Positions 26,132 to 35,613 are shown, numbered from the stretch's first letter. The stretch: 64,000 bases of DNA from Nitrospira sp. (GCA_005116835.1 SWDM01000018.1:365993-429992); one strand, 5' to 3'. Program-made: numbers and translations. The notes: generated by a model not told the origin, from the sequence alone.

Positions 26132-26572
26132 GTGAACAGCTGCTCGGCATTATCTAATCGCTATAGCCAGGCTATCAGTTTCAAATTGGTCTTGGGCTTC
26201 CTGCTCCTGGCCCTCTGCACCTTCACTGTGGCGCCGGCTGCATGGAGTCAAGAAAATACGGGCTCCCCTTCAAGCATGAACACTGAGGGGGGAGACACCT
26301 CGAGCGCTGGCATGCAGGTCGCTGCAGGCGCCTCCACCCTGTTATATTTTCCGCTGAAAGCGGCATTTGCCATCAGCGGCGGCATTGTCGGAGGACTCGC
26401 CTATGTGTTTTCTGGCGGGAACGAACAGGCCGCAAAGAGCATTTGGACCACTAGCCTTTACGGTACCTACATCATTACTCCCGATCACTTGCAGGGCAAT
26501 AAGCCCATCCGTTTCCTGGGGGTCGCTGACTCGAACGATGCGCCAGCTCATGCTCCGGAACCTGTCCGCTAA
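26132..26572 (+). CDS. Exported or membrane protein of unknown function
   Basis: The GTG start at 26132 has an excellent GAAGGAGGATTACCT site; the frame extends further upstream without support. The 146-residue product has a signal peptide cleaved near AAWSQ, a glycine-rich hydrophobic helix (about 85-105, LKAAFAISGGIVGGLAYVF) and a C-terminal IWTTSLYGTYIITPDHLQGN motif. It is likely an envelope protein. Its stop is 3 bp before the C26 amidotransferase start, suggesting an operon. Confidence 0.65.
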   Translation: MNSCSALSNRYSQAISFKLVLGFLLLALCTFTVAPAAWSQENTGSPSSMNTEGGDTSSAGMQVAAGASTLLYFPLKAAFAISGGIVGGLAYVFSGGNEQAAKSIWTTSLYGTYIITPDHLQGNKPIRFLGVADSNDAPAHAPEPVR

Positions 26573-26575
26573 CTG

Positions 26576-27322
26576 ATGAAACCAATCATCGGCGTCACGC
26601 CAGACTTCAATGCCGGCGATCGGAAAGAATGGGGTGGGCGCGAGCCCACCTTTTTTTTGAACGCGCGCTACATTCGTGCCGTCGAAGAACTCGGCGGCAT
26701 CCCGTTGGTGCTTCCGCTCCATGCAGATCGAGCGACGAGACGTCGGCTTTTACAACAGCTCGATGGCCTTCTCCTGACCGGAAGCGGGCCGGACCTTCCC
26801 CCGTCGCTCTACGGTGAACGGCAACGTTATCCCTTCAGAACCGTAAGCGAACGCCGCAGGAATTTTGAGCTGGACATTCTCCACCTGGCACAACAAGCCG
26901 ATCTCCCGCTACTCGGCATCTGCGGAGGGATGCAGGCCATGAATGTCGCCTTCGGCGGCAGCCTGATTCAGGACATTGAGTCTCAAGTCTCGAAACCGCT
27001 TCAACATCGGCAACAGAATCGAGCGACCAATCTCAGCCACACCGTGGCCGTCGCATCGGGCAGCCTGCTCCGTCGCATCGTACGGTCGATATCGATGAAA
27101 GTGAATAGCTCCCACCATCAGTCGGTCAAGGCGGTCGCCCCATCACTGGTCGCCAGCGCCCTGGCACCCGATGGTATCGTGGAGGCAATCGAGTCTCCGG
27201 CCAACCGTTTCTTCCTTGGCATCCAATGGCACCCGGAATACCTCTTCGATCGGCATCCCCTTCACCGGAAAATATTCGAAGCCTTTCTGCGCGCCGCCCG
27301 CGCTACAGATCGCGGCCTGTGA
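26576..27322 (+). CDS. Gamma-glutamyl-GABA hydrolase-like peptidase C26
   Basis: This 248-residue class I glutamine amidotransferase starts MKPIIGVTPDF. The catalytic cysteine is in LLGICGGMQAMNVAFGG (about residue 116), and the catalytic His and Glu are in IQWHPEYL (about 219-221). The LLLTGSGPDLPPSLYG loop and HTVAVASGSLLRRIV are typical of the PuuD branch, which hydrolyses gamma-glutamyl bonds (for example gamma-Glu-GABA in putrescine catabolism). An amino-acid permease gene lies 190 bp downstream on the same strand, consistent with amine or amino-acid use. The exact substrate is not shown. Confidence 0.88.
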   Translation: MKPIIGVTPDFNAGDRKEWGGREPTFFLNARYIRAVEELGGIPLVLPLHADRATRRRLLQQLDGLLLTGSGPDLPPSLYGERQRYPFRTVSERRRNFELDILHLAQQADLPLLGICGGMQAMNVAFGGSLIQDIESQVSKPLQHRQQNRATNLSHTVAVASGSLLRRIVRSISMKVNSSHHQSVKAVAPSLVASALAPDGIVEAIESPANRFFLGIQWHPEYLFDRHPLHRKIFEAFLRAARATDRGL

Positions 27323-27513
27323 CTCGGATGGTCTCGCTTATTTATCTAGACTGAATAGTTTGTTTGGTTGTACAAGATAGCCCAGACAAACCAGATGGAC
27401 GCGCCCGGTTCGGAGCTCCAATTGAGTAGGCCTGCTATACTTGCCACCATGTGGCATAGAAGCTCCTCGATCGCATTACGCCATTTGCCCTCCACGCGGC
27501 CTGAGGATATACG

Positions 27514-28959
27514 GTGATCAGCCGACTTTTCCGAACTAAGTCCATCGAACAGATCCTCGCCGACACAGATCGTCCCGAGCATCGTTTAAAAAGAACCCTT
27601 ACGGCCTGGGATTTGACCGCGCTCGGCATCGGCGCGATCATCGGCACCGGCATCTTCGTCCTGATCGGCACCGCCATCGTCGGCGATGCGCACAGGCCTG
27701 GGGCAGGGCCTGGAATCATTCTGTCCTTCGTACTCTCCGGTCTGACCTGCGCCCTCGCAGCGCTCTGCTATGCAGAGTTTTCCACCATGATTCCCGCAGC
27801 CGGATCCGCCTATACCTACTCGTACGCCACATTGGGGGAATTCCTGGCCTGGATTACCGGATGGAACCTCATTCTCGAATACGGTGTGGCCTGTGTCGCC
27901 GTCGCCATCGGGTGGTCCGGCTATTTCAATAAGTTGCTCGGGCTGGCCGGGATTGAATTACCTCACTGGGCCACACATCCACCCGGAGGACCAGACGGAG
28001 GTGTGGCAAACTTTCCCGCCGCCATTATCGTACTGCTCGTGACAGCTATTCTGGTCGTTGGGATCAAAGAAAGCGCCCGCGCAACCGGCATTATTGTCTG
28101 CTTGAAGCTCGCGGTGATCCTCTTTTTCATTGCTGTTGGGACACCGGCCGTGAATGCCGACAACTGGACGCCCTTCATGCCGCAGGGATTCGCCGGCGTC
28201 GGTGCTGCCGCGGCAATCGTGTTTTTCGCCTATATTGGATTCGATGCAATCTCAACTACCGCAGAAGAAGCAAAAAATCCTCAACGAGATCTGCCGATCG
28301 GGATCATTGCCTCACTTAGCGTCTGCACCGTGCTCTACATTGCCGTGGCTGCTATCCTGACCGGTTTGGTCCCTGTGGCACAGATCGACATTCATGCGCC
28401 GGTGGCCGACGCACTGAGTAAGGTAGGTTTCAAGTGGGGAGCAGCACTTGTGGCGATTGGAGCCGTAGCAGGCATTACCAGCGTGCTGGTCGTCATGATG
28501 TTGGGTCAGATCAGGGTCTTCTTTGCCATGTCACGAGACCATCTCTTGAGCCCCTGGCTGGCGACTGTGCATCCTCGCTATGGCACGCCTCACCACGCCA
28601 CCATTCTCACCGGCATCGGTGTGGCCACGCTCGCCGCCCTTATTCCTATCGGCGATGCAGCGGATATGACAAACATCGGCACTCTCTTTGCTTTTGTCCT
28701 CGTCTGTATCGGTGTCGTGGTCCTGCGCTACACAAAACCCAATCAACCCCGCCCATTCCGGCTACCCTTCATGCCAGTCGTCCCCATTCTTGGCATGCTG
28801 GCCTGCCTCGGCCTCATGAGCTTTCTCCCATGGGTAACCTGGATCAGATTCGGCATCTGGACTGTCATCGGCATTGTGGTCTACTTGGGGTATGGCCTAA
28901 AGCACAGCAAACTGGCCGGCCCATCCCCCGATGGCCACCTTCCGAAACGTTCGCTGTAA
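27514..28959 (+). CDS. APC-family amino-acid permease (cationic transporter-like)
   Basis: This 481-residue protein has about twelve transmembrane helices. The first conserved helix contains GIGAIIGTGIFVLIGTA, the unwound GxG substrate-binding segment of APC transporters. FAYIGFDAISTTAEEAKNPQ (about 245-265) is the signature of the cationic-amino-acid/YfnA branch. The N-terminal RTKSIEQILADTDRPEHRLKR is also typical of that branch. It probably imports amino acids by proton symport. The length and both ends match the family. Confidence 0.9.
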   Translation: MISRLFRTKSIEQILADTDRPEHRLKRTLTAWDLTALGIGAIIGTGIFVLIGTAIVGDAHRPGAGPGIILSFVLSGLTCALAALCYAEFSTMIPAAGSAYTYSYATLGEFLAWITGWNLILEYGVACVAVAIGWSGYFNKLLGLAGIELPHWATHPPGGPDGGVANFPAAIIVLLVTAILVVGIKESARATGIIVCLKLAVILFFIAVGTPAVNADNWTPFMPQGFAGVGAAAAIVFFAYIGFDAISTTAEEAKNPQRDLPIGIIASLSVCTVLYIAVAAILTGLVPVAQIDIHAPVADALSKVGFKWGAALVAIGAVAGITSVLVVMMLGQIRVFFAMSRDHLLSPWLATVHPRYGTPHHATILTGIGVATLAALIPIGDAADMTNIGTLFAFVLVCIGVVVLRYTKPNQPRPFRLPFMPVVPILGMLACLGLMSFLPWVTWIRFGIWTVIGIVVYLGYGLKHSKLAGPSPDGHLPKRSL

Positions 28960-28969
28960 ATAGAGTGCG

Positions 28970-29662
28970 TTAGCTCGACGTATCTGCAGGCTGAGCCGTT
29001 AAGGCTGGAGCAGCGGCCGGTGTGGTGTCAGGAGGAACCGACGGAGAGGCGGCAGGCTGACCCGTCGGTGCTGGGGCCGCAGCTGGCACGGTAGGCTTAG
29101 GAGCGGCCGGCGGCTTGGGAGGGGCCGGCTTCTCTGGCTTGATGCCCCCTTCCCATGAGGGACCGGAGTATATATCTGCCGAGAGACCCTTGGCTTTCCA
29201 TTTCTCCTCGAAATCCGCAGCCGCCTTGTTCGGGGTTTCACCACTGCCTACCACGTCATTCCATGGATAGGCCTTCGGACCAATCTGACACCCTGTCGCT
29301 GTTCTCTTCAAATACAAGGAGATCGGATTCCCACGGTAGGGTCCAAGATAAATGTGTACGGAACCGACATATTCGAGCAAATGTGCCATCCCAGTTCCCA
29401 AAGTGGCGCATGATGCCATAAGAAGTGAGAAGAGGGCAAGGAGGTTGCGGGGATGGATCAGCTCGCTGCGCGTTGGTGCCTCTCGGAGCGACCCTTTCGG
29501 AATTTGCCGAACGGAATCCTTCGGAAATTCCTTCGCGGATTCAGTCAGTTTCCGCTTTCCTCTTCGGCAAATTCTCGAAGGGTCCCCGCTCCTTCGGCAA
29601 AACGCTCCGCGAGCTGATCCATCCCCTAATGGAAACCGGAGAGTTCTGTACTCGTTGGGCAC
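28970..29662 (-). CDS. Lipoprotein with displaced 5' end and Pro/Ala-rich tail
   Basis: The core is NLLALFSLLMASC, a lipobox cysteine at residue 85 of the open frame, followed by AHLLEYVGSVHIYLGPYRGN and LYLKRTATGCQIGP, then a long Pro/Ala-rich tail. No ATG, GTG or TTG lies between the signal peptide and residue 1 of the frame at 29662. The first 68 codons run through a large inverted repeat (29449-29626), so the natural start was probably replaced or moved when that element arrived. CTG at about 29464 is the nearest noncanonical candidate. Expression is uncertain and no function is recognised. Confidence 0.5.
   Translation of the reverse strand: MPNEYRTLRFPLGDGSARGAFCRRSGDPSRICRRGKRKLTESAKEFPKDSVRQIPKGSLREAPTRSELIHPRNLLALFSLLMASCATLGTGMAHLLEYVGSVHIYLGPYRGNPISLYLKRTATGCQIGPKAYPWNDVVGSGETPNKAAADFEEKWKAKGLSADIYSGPSWEGGIKPEKPAPPKPPAAPKPTVPAAAPAPTGQPAASPSVPPDTTPAAAPALTAQPADTSS
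29449..29626. repeat. Large imperfect inverted repeat across the lipoprotein 5' end
   Basis: The left arm begins GGGGATGGATCAGCTCGC at 29449, and the right arm ends with its exact complement GCGAGCTGATCCATCCCC at 29626. Each arm is about 65 bp, with clear but diverged complementarity (internal CGGAATTTGCCGAA and TTCGGCAAATTC). The roughly 178 bp would form a long hairpin. It looks like a nonautonomous inserted element. No transposase is present. Confidence 0.75.
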
Positions 29663-29743
29663 ACAGCCAGAGGCATACCCTCCCCGACACCCCGCTGCCC
29701 GTTAGATTGACAGGCTTTTGAGCCGTCCCGTAGACTGCCTTCT

Positions 29744-31123
29744 ATGCCATCACAGTTGATCACCCCTACTCGCCCTAACCGCAAGAAAACCACCATTGGT
29801 TTCGTCAACCTAGGTTGTTCGAAAAACCAGGTCGATTCCGAAGTCATGTTGGGCACGTTAGTAGCGGACGGGTTTGCCTTGACCGATGACCCGAAGAAAG
29901 CTGAAGTCGTCATCATTAATACCTGCGGCTTTATCGAAGAGGCCAAGCAGGAATCGATCGATACGATCATTGCGCACGGCAAGCTCAAAGACACAGGCTC
30001 CTGTCGAGTGTTGATTGCCGCAGGCTGCCTGGCTCAACGGTATCAAGGAGACCTCCTCAAGCAATTGCCGGAACTCGACGGTGTGGTGGGAACCGGCGAA
30101 TTTGGAAAGATCGCGGAAATTTGCCGGGATCTGCTGGCGCCGAAGAAGCGGCAGCAACGGCTCTGGATCAGCGAGCCGCCCTATTTGTACGACGCAGATG
30201 CGCCACGCCTCCGGCTCGGGAAAGCCCATAGCGCCTACGTCAAGATTGCCGAAGGCTGCAACCGAAACTGTGCCTTCTGTGCAATCCCCCTGATGCGGGG
30301 CAAGCAACGAAGCCGCCCGGTGGAATCGATCGTCGCTGAAGCCACACGTCTCGCCGCTGAAGGGGTGAAAGAGATCAACCTCATTTCCCAGGATACGGTG
30401 AATTATGGCGTGGACCTTGGCATACGCCACGGCCTCGTCTCGCTGCTTCGCGAGTTGGTGAAGGTAAAGGACTTGCGCTGGATCAGGCCGTTCTATCTGT
30501 ACCCGCAACAGGTATCGGACGAGTTGTTAGATCTGTACGCAGGAGAAGAAAAGATTACCAAGTATATCGACATGCCGCTGCAACATATCAACGATCGGAT
30601 GCTCAAGCGGATGCATCGGCTGGGCGATCGGGCTGCTATCACCTCCCTGGTCGATCGGATCAGGACTCGCATTCCAGGCGTTACCTTTCGCACCGCCTTC
30701 ATCGTGGGATTCCCTGGCGAGACGGAAGAAGCGTTCGACGAGCTGAGAGGCTACGTGGAAGAGGCCGAGTTCGATCGGGTGGCAGTATTTTTGTACTCGG
30801 ATGAAGAAGACACGCCGGCTGTCGAGCTTGACGACAAAGTCGAGCGATCGGTCATGGACGAACGACGGAATAACATCTTGGCTCTGCAGGAAGAAATTGC
30901 AGCAGCACGAGGCCAGGCCCGTATCGGCTCCGTGATGGAGGTGTTAGTCGAAGGGGTGTCCGAAGAGACGGAACTCCTGCTCGAGGGGCGCCATGAAGGG
31001 TTGGCTCCGGAAATCGACGGCGTCGTCTATATCAATGATGGATCAGCCACCGCGGGGGAGCTCGTTAAGGTCGAGATCACCGATGCGGCGCTGTATGATC
31101 TGGTCGGTCACATCGTCTCTTAA
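29744..31123 (+). CDS. rimO: Ribosomal protein S12 methylthiotransferase RimO
   Basis: This 459-residue radical-SAM enzyme thiomethylates an aspartate of ribosomal protein S12. The N-terminal MTTase domain has VNLGCSKNQVDSE, NTCGFIEEA and AAGCLAQRY, which together hold the second 4Fe-4S cluster. The radical-SAM motif is EGCNRNCAFCAIP (C-x3-C-x2-C). A C-terminal TRAM domain follows. The residue order and length match RimO rather than MiaB, whose N-terminal motif reads differently (CQMN). Confidence 0.95.
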   Translation: MPSQLITPTRPNRKKTTIGFVNLGCSKNQVDSEVMLGTLVADGFALTDDPKKAEVVIINTCGFIEEAKQESIDTIIAHGKLKDTGSCRVLIAAGCLAQRYQGDLLKQLPELDGVVGTGEFGKIAEICRDLLAPKKRQQRLWISEPPYLYDADAPRLRLGKAHSAYVKIAEGCNRNCAFCAIPLMRGKQRSRPVESIVAEATRLAAEGVKEINLISQDTVNYGVDLGIRHGLVSLLRELVKVKDLRWIRPFYLYPQQVSDELLDLYAGEEKITKYIDMPLQHINDRMLKRMHRLGDRAAITSLVDRIRTRIPGVTFRTAFIVGFPGETEEAFDELRGYVEEAEFDRVAVFLYSDEEDTPAVELDDKVERSVMDERRNNILALQEEIAAARGQARIGSVMEVLVEGVSEETELLLEGRHEGLAPEIDGVVYINDGSATAGELVKVEITDAALYDLVGHIVS

Positions 31124-31318
31124 CCCGCATGGCTCACGAGAGTTCGTGACGACACCGCCGAGACACCACTCCCGTGAGGCCTATCTCATTCCAGCATTTC
31201 AGGTTTTCCCGCAACCTACTAGAACCTTCAGACGTAAAATTGCGCCATTTCTACCGTAAGCCTTACCTGCCTGCTATACTGCAAGAAACTATTTTTACCG
31301 GAAAGGCAGGCCTGCGAG

Positions 31319-32182
31319 ATGACCCATCAAAAAGAATCGGTCGTCCTCTTGATTCACTGCAAGGATCGCCGGGGGATTGTGGCCCGGGTCTCGGGCTTCA
31401 TCCACGACTTCGGCGGGAACATTCTCGATTCCGATCACCATACCGACGAAGAATCGAACGAGTTCCTCATGCGCATGGAATGCGCCACCGCGGGGTTGCA
31501 AATTCCGCCCGATGAGATCGGCGCCGCCTTCGCCCCGGTCGCCAAGACCTTCGACATGCGCTACGAGGTCCACCTGTCCAGTCGCCGCACGCGGGTCGCC
31601 ATGTTGGTCTCGAAACAGGACCACTGTCTGGCGGATCTGCTCCAACGGCACAAGCGCGACGAGCTGCACATTGAGATCCCCGTGATTATTTCCAATCACG
31701 ACACCTGCGCCGTCTGGGCCGAGCTGTTCAAGATTCCCTTTACCGTGTATCCCGTGACCAAGGAGACCAAGCCGCAGCAGGAGCAGCAAGTCCTGGCCCT
31801 GCTACAAGAGAACCGGATCGAGCTGGTAGTCATGACCCGGTACATGCAGATTCTGAGCGGGACGTTTCTGTCGCAGGTCGGCTGTCCGGTCATCAATATC
31901 CATCACTCCTTCCTGCCGGCGTTCATCGGCGCCAATCCCTACCGCCAAGCCTATGACCGGGGCGTGAAGATCATCGGGGCCACGGCCCACTATGCGACGG
32001 AAGATCTGGATGAAGGTCCGATCATTGAGCAGGACGTCATGCGAGTAGGCCACCGGGATACGGTCGAGGATCTGGTGAGAAAGGGCCGGGACTTGGAAGA
32101 GATTGTGCTGGCCCGCGCCGTGCGCCGCCATGTCGAGCGGCGCGTGTTGGTGTATGGCAGAAAAACCGTGGTGTTCGATTAG
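31319..32182 (+). CDS. purU: Formyltetrahydrofolate deformylase
   Basis: This 287-residue protein has an N-terminal ACT domain (LIHCKDRRGIVARVSGFIHD, about 8-80) and a formyl-transferase-like hydrolase domain with MTRYMQILSG, NIHHSFLPAFIGANPY and ATAHYATEDLDEGPIIEQD, including the catalytic Asn/His/Asp set. It hydrolyses 10-formyl-THF to formate and THF, balancing one-carbon pools and feeding formate to purine synthesis. GcvP, another one-carbon enzyme, lies 7 kb away. Confidence 0.96.
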   Translation: MTHQKESVVLLIHCKDRRGIVARVSGFIHDFGGNILDSDHHTDEESNEFLMRMECATAGLQIPPDEIGAAFAPVAKTFDMRYEVHLSSRRTRVAMLVSKQDHCLADLLQRHKRDELHIEIPVIISNHDTCAVWAELFKIPFTVYPVTKETKPQQEQQVLALLQENRIELVVMTRYMQILSGTFLSQVGCPVINIHHSFLPAFIGANPYRQAYDRGVKIIGATAHYATEDLDEGPIIEQDVMRVGHRDTVEDLVRKGRDLEEIVLARAVRRHVERRVLVYGRKTVVFD

Positions 32183-32184
32183 CC

Positions 32185-32324
32185 GGATGCTCAAAAAGGC
32201 CGGCTCTGTCTTCGTGAAAAGTGATACGTAAAAGGCAAAAGTTTCGAAAGAAGAGTACTCGACAGTCCTATGTTTCACCTTTCACAGTGCTTGAGAGCGA
32301 CTTTTTCAGCGTCCTGCCAAGAGG
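32185..32324. repeat. Dispersed inverted-repeat element, copy 2
   Basis: The left end GGATGCTCAAAAAGGCCGGC and the right end (complement GGCAGGACGCTGAAAAAGTC) match the element family, including the right-boundary word CCTGCCAAGAGG. The middle differs from copy 1 and contains GTGAAAAGTGATACG/TTTCACCTTTCAC words of the other intergenic-repeat class. It lies between convergent purU and the histidine kinase and provides the last codons of the kinase frame. Confidence 0.75.
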
Positions 32325-33737
32325 TTGCTTAGCCGCTGCGGGAGCAGGGGCCAGAGGCAGTATCGCCGTAAAAGTTGAACCTTCTCCGACCTTGCTCTGA
32401 ACCTCGATACGCCCGCGATGGGATTCGGCAATCCAGGCGCAGATGGCCAGCCCAAGGCCCGTGCCCTTCTTGGTATGGGCTCGCGCATTATCGGTGCGAT
32501 AGAACCGGTCGAAGATTCGCGATTGATCCTCTTGCGCAATCCCAATGCCGCGATCGGTCACGGCCACTCGTGCATGGGCCTGTTCGATCGTCAGGCCGAT
32601 ATCGACTGTGCCGCCAGGGCGAGAGTATTTGACCGCGTTGTCGAGCAGATTCAAGAATAATTCGCGCAACCGTAGTTCATCTCCCAATACCGCTGCCGGG
32701 TCAGCTATCAGCAATGCCACCTGGATATTCCGCTCCTGGCCCAACAGCGAGGCTTGCCTGTGAAGATCCTCAAGGAGAGTGTCCAGTGAAACCGGCAGGT
32801 GTTCCATCTTCACCTCGCCCATGTCGGCACGGGAGAGAAAGAGCAACTCATCCACAATGCGCGTCATCCGGTCGATTTCCTCGAGATTGCTCTCCAGGAC
32901 GACCTTGTAGTCATCGGTTTGGCGAGGCCGCCGAAGCGCAAGTTCGGTTTCCCCCTTCATAACCGTCAACGGCGTTCGCAGTTCGTGCGAGGCATCGCTG
33001 CTGAACTGGCGGATCTGCCGAAAAGAGGTTTCAAGCCGGTCGATCATGTCATTGAACGTGTTGGTCAGACGCCCGATTTCATCGGCCGAGGCCGGAACAG
33101 TCAGTCGTTGGGTGAGATCGCCTCCAGCGATGCGTTGGGCCGCCAGAGTGATCGCATCGACCGGGCGAAGGGCTCGGCCTGCCATGAACCAACCGCCGGC
33201 AAGCGACACGGCCAGCGCAATGGGGATACTGACCAGCAGTACGAGCAGAAGACGGTTCAGGGTCTGCTCAACGGAATCCATCGAAGTGCCGACCTGGATG
33301 ATGTAGAGCAGGTTTCCTTGATAGATGATGGGAACTGAAATGATGCGTAACGGCGGCTCTTTAGGGTATTTTGCAAATTCGAGCAGCCTGCGGCCCGTGT
33401 AGGCGACTTCCAGCGCCTGGCGACTCAGGGGCATCTCATGCTGTTTCATGTTCGGCGAGCGAATGGTGATGGTGCCGGAGGGGCTGAATATCTGGAAGAA
33501 TTTATCGATGCGCGCCAGTTCGGGGAACTGCGACATGAGTTCGTCTTCGTCGATAAGAGGAAGGAACCCACGTTCTTCCAGCGACCGAACGGCTGCCTCG
33601 GCAGTGTCCACCAACGACTCATCGACCGCATCGCGGAGGCTCCGAGCCGTGACCACATACAGGATGGTTGAAAAGATGATGAGAATGAGCGCGAGGGCTG
33701 TGCCGTACCAAAGAGTCAGCCGGAGGCGAAGCGGCAT
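32268..33737 (-). CDS. Sensor histidine kinase
   Basis: This 489-residue membrane kinase has TM1 at about 10-30 and TM2 at about 163-185, which enclose a periplasmic sensor domain. A HAMP domain (about 186-238, RPVDAITLAAQRIAGGD), HisKA with phospho-accepting H251 (DASHELRTPLT) and an ATPase domain (NLLDNAVKYSRPGG, VTDRGIGIA, GTGLGLAI) follow. The final 17 residues (LGRTLKKSLSSTVKGET) are encoded by the neighbouring repeat element. It overlaps the response regulator gene by one base, so the two form one system; stimulus unknown. Confidence 0.93.
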   Translation of the reverse strand: MPLRLRLTLWYGTALALILIIFSTILYVVTARSLRDAVDESLVDTAEAAVRSLEERGFLPLIDEDELMSQFPELARIDKFFQIFSPSGTITIRSPNMKQHEMPLSRQALEVAYTGRRLLEFAKYPKEPPLRIISVPIIYQGNLLYIIQVGTSMDSVEQTLNRLLLVLLVSIPIALAVSLAGGWFMAGRALRPVDAITLAAQRIAGGDLTQRLTVPASADEIGRLTNTFNDMIDRLETSFRQIRQFSSDASHELRTPLTVMKGETELALRRPRQTDDYKVVLESNLEEIDRMTRIVDELLFLSRADMGEVKMEHLPVSLDTLLEDLHRQASLLGQERNIQVALLIADPAAVLGDELRLRELFLNLLDNAVKYSRPGGTVDIGLTIEQAHARVAVTDRGIGIAQEDQSRIFDRFYRTDNARAHTKKGTGLGLAICAWIAESHRGRIEVQSKVGEGSTFTAILPLAPAPAAAKQPLGRTLKKSLSSTVKGET

Positions 33738-34408
33738 CAGTCGACCTTCAGCATATATCCGCTTCCGCGAATAGTGTGAATCAGTTTCTTTGAGTGCCCC
33801 CGATCGATCTTGTTGCGGAGATAGTTCACGTAGACATCAATGACATTGGTAAACGTGTCGAAGTCCTGATTCCACACATGCTCTGAAATCATTGGACGGG
33901 TTAAGACGCGTCCCGTGTGGCGCATCAGATATTCGAGCAGGGCATACTCCTTCAAGGTGAGATCGATCCGCTGTCCGCCTCTGGTCACTTCGCGCGTGGC
34001 AGGGGTCAAGGTCAGATCGTCGATCTGAAGCACACCGGGGCTCTCTGTGGAGCCGCGGCGAAGCAGGGCGCGAATGCGGGCGAGCAATTCGTCGATGGCA
34101 AAGGGTTTGGTGAGGTAATCATCCGCTCCCGCATCCAGGCCCTTAACCCGCTGATCGACCTGCGATTGGGCGGTCAGAATGAGGATGGGGGTTTGGATCC
34201 GCGCCTGGCGGACACCCCTGAGAATTTCCAATCCCGGCAACGACGGCAGCATCAAGTCGACGATCAGGATGTCGTAGTTGGTGTGGAGGGCCATCTCAAG
34301 GCCCTTCGCGCCGTCTTCGCAGAGGTCGACGGCGTAGCTCTCCTCTTCAAGCGCGCGCCTGATAAAGCAGCCGACCTTGGTTTCGTCTTCAATGACCAGA
34401 ATGCGCAT
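33737..34408 (-). CDS. OmpR-family response regulator
   Basis: This 223-residue protein has a receiver domain with the phosphorylated D51 (YDILIVDLMLP), the conserved Lys in YLTKPF, and an OmpR-type winged-helix DNA-binding domain ending YVNYLRNKIDRGHSKKLIHT and IRGSGYML. It is the partner of the adjacent histidine kinase and resembles the CusR/MprA class. The Cus pump genes lie 12 kb away, so a link is possible but unsupported here. Confidence 0.94.
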   Translation of the reverse strand: MRILVIEDETKVGCFIRRALEEESYAVDLCEDGAKGLEMALHTNYDILIVDLMLPSLPGLEILRGVRQARIQTPILILTAQSQVDQRVKGLDAGADDYLTKPFAIDELLARIRALLRRGSTESPGVLQIDDLTLTPATREVTRGGQRIDLTLKEYALLEYLMRHTGRVLTRPMISEHVWNQDFDTFTNVIDVYVNYLRNKIDRGHSKKLIHTIRGSGYMLKVD

Positions 34409-34464
34409 AGTTGCCGATGCAGATTATAGCAAACCTGCACGAAGCAATCTTGTGAAGAAATATC

Positions 34465-35607
34465 CTACGGGGCTGTGTCCGTAGGGATCTGAGATGTTGC
34501 CGCCACTGGCCGGCGGCACAAGGAGCGAAGGTCCTTCCAGGCTTCCTGAGAAAAGAGTTTAACCGGATGCGGCGGCGGCGGTCCAGCCAGCGCAATCAAT
34601 GTCTCAATGCGCTCATTGGTATCGGGATGGGTGGATAAAGAGGATGGGGTAACGGCCTCATGGGGATGTTGCGCCTCCATGATTCGGTAAAAAGCGATCA
34701 TCTCTGCCGGGTCGATACCCACGGCCTGGAGTAATCGCAATCCCTCGCGGTCAGCTTCATCTTCGTGAAGGCGACTGTAACGTAAGACCCCCAACAGGCG
34801 CGCTCCTTCGATTCCGTAGGCCAGAGCCCCGGTGAAATCCCCGGATACAGCAGCGATGAGGAGACTGGTCGAGGCCTGCTCGATAATGGCGCGAGTCGGA
34901 TGCTGTTTGTAGATATGCTGGAGTTCGTGAGCAAGCACACCGGCAAGCTGCTCCGACGTCTCAGTCGCTTCAAGAAGGCCTCGGAACACCACCACTTGCC
35001 CTCCGGGCAATGCAAACGCATTCATCACAGGATTGTCAACCACGGTAAGTTGAATGCGATAGGGGGAGTCAGGCATGGCACGAGACAATCTGGCCACAAC
35101 GGTCTCAAGGGCAGGAAAACGATTTAGATCGACGCAGCGGGTATCGGAAGGGGCAAGCTGTGCAAGCACGGAGGCGCCGAGCTGTTCTTCCCACGAAACG
35201 GGAATGCGGGGGGCGAGGAATGTCGCCAACCCAGGGATGCCCCAGACATAGAAACAGGCAGTCACGCCCAATAAGGCAATGCCAGCCAGAATCGTCAATC
35301 GTAGCCGCAGAGGCCGCTGCTGAGGGTTATGGAAGTGTGCGGCGTTCGATGCGGCAGCCTGTTGCAGCGCGGTGAGAAAGGCAAGATCCTCGACAATGAC
35401 AGTCTGCGGCAGTGGCCCTCCATATTCGAGGCGGATTTGTTCGCCCTCGTAGGCCCCCTGTGTTTGCGTTATCTTACCGTAGGGCCAATCGATGGTATTA
35501 CCATCCGCCTTCACGATGTGCAGAGCGGTCGTGGCGAACTGAATCGTGACGGGATGTCGTATCGCGGTATGGCCGTCAAGATAATACCCCTGCCAGAGTG
35601 ACGGCAT
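34465..35607 (-). CDS. Membrane M48-family metallopeptidase
   Basis: This 380-residue protein has an N-terminal domain (1-95) with beta-rich segments typical of zinc-ribbon-associated M48 proteins, a transmembrane helix at about 102-125, and a peptidase domain with HELQH (H227, E228, H231) followed by the distal glutamate in LHEDEADREGL. It probably cleaves membrane or periplasmic proteins. It lies 6 bp downstream of the DUF898 gene, on the same strand, so an operon is likely. Confidence 0.85.
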   Translation of the reverse strand: MPSLWQGYYLDGHTAIRHPVTIQFATTALHIVKADGNTIDWPYGKITQTQGAYEGEQIRLEYGGPLPQTVIVEDLAFLTALQQAAASNAAHFHNPQQRPLRLRLTILAGIALLGVTACFYVWGIPGLATFLAPRIPVSWEEQLGASVLAQLAPSDTRCVDLNRFPALETVVARLSRAMPDSPYRIQLTVVDNPVMNAFALPGGQVVVFRGLLEATETSEQLAGVLAHELQHIYKQHPTRAIIEQASTSLLIAAVSGDFTGALAYGIEGARLLGVLRYSRLHEDEADREGLRLLQAVGIDPAEMIAFYRIMEAQHPHEAVTPSSLSTHPDTNERIETLIALAGPPPPHPVKLFSQEAWKDLRSLCRRPVAATSQIPTDTAP

Positions 35608-35613
35608 AGCGGG

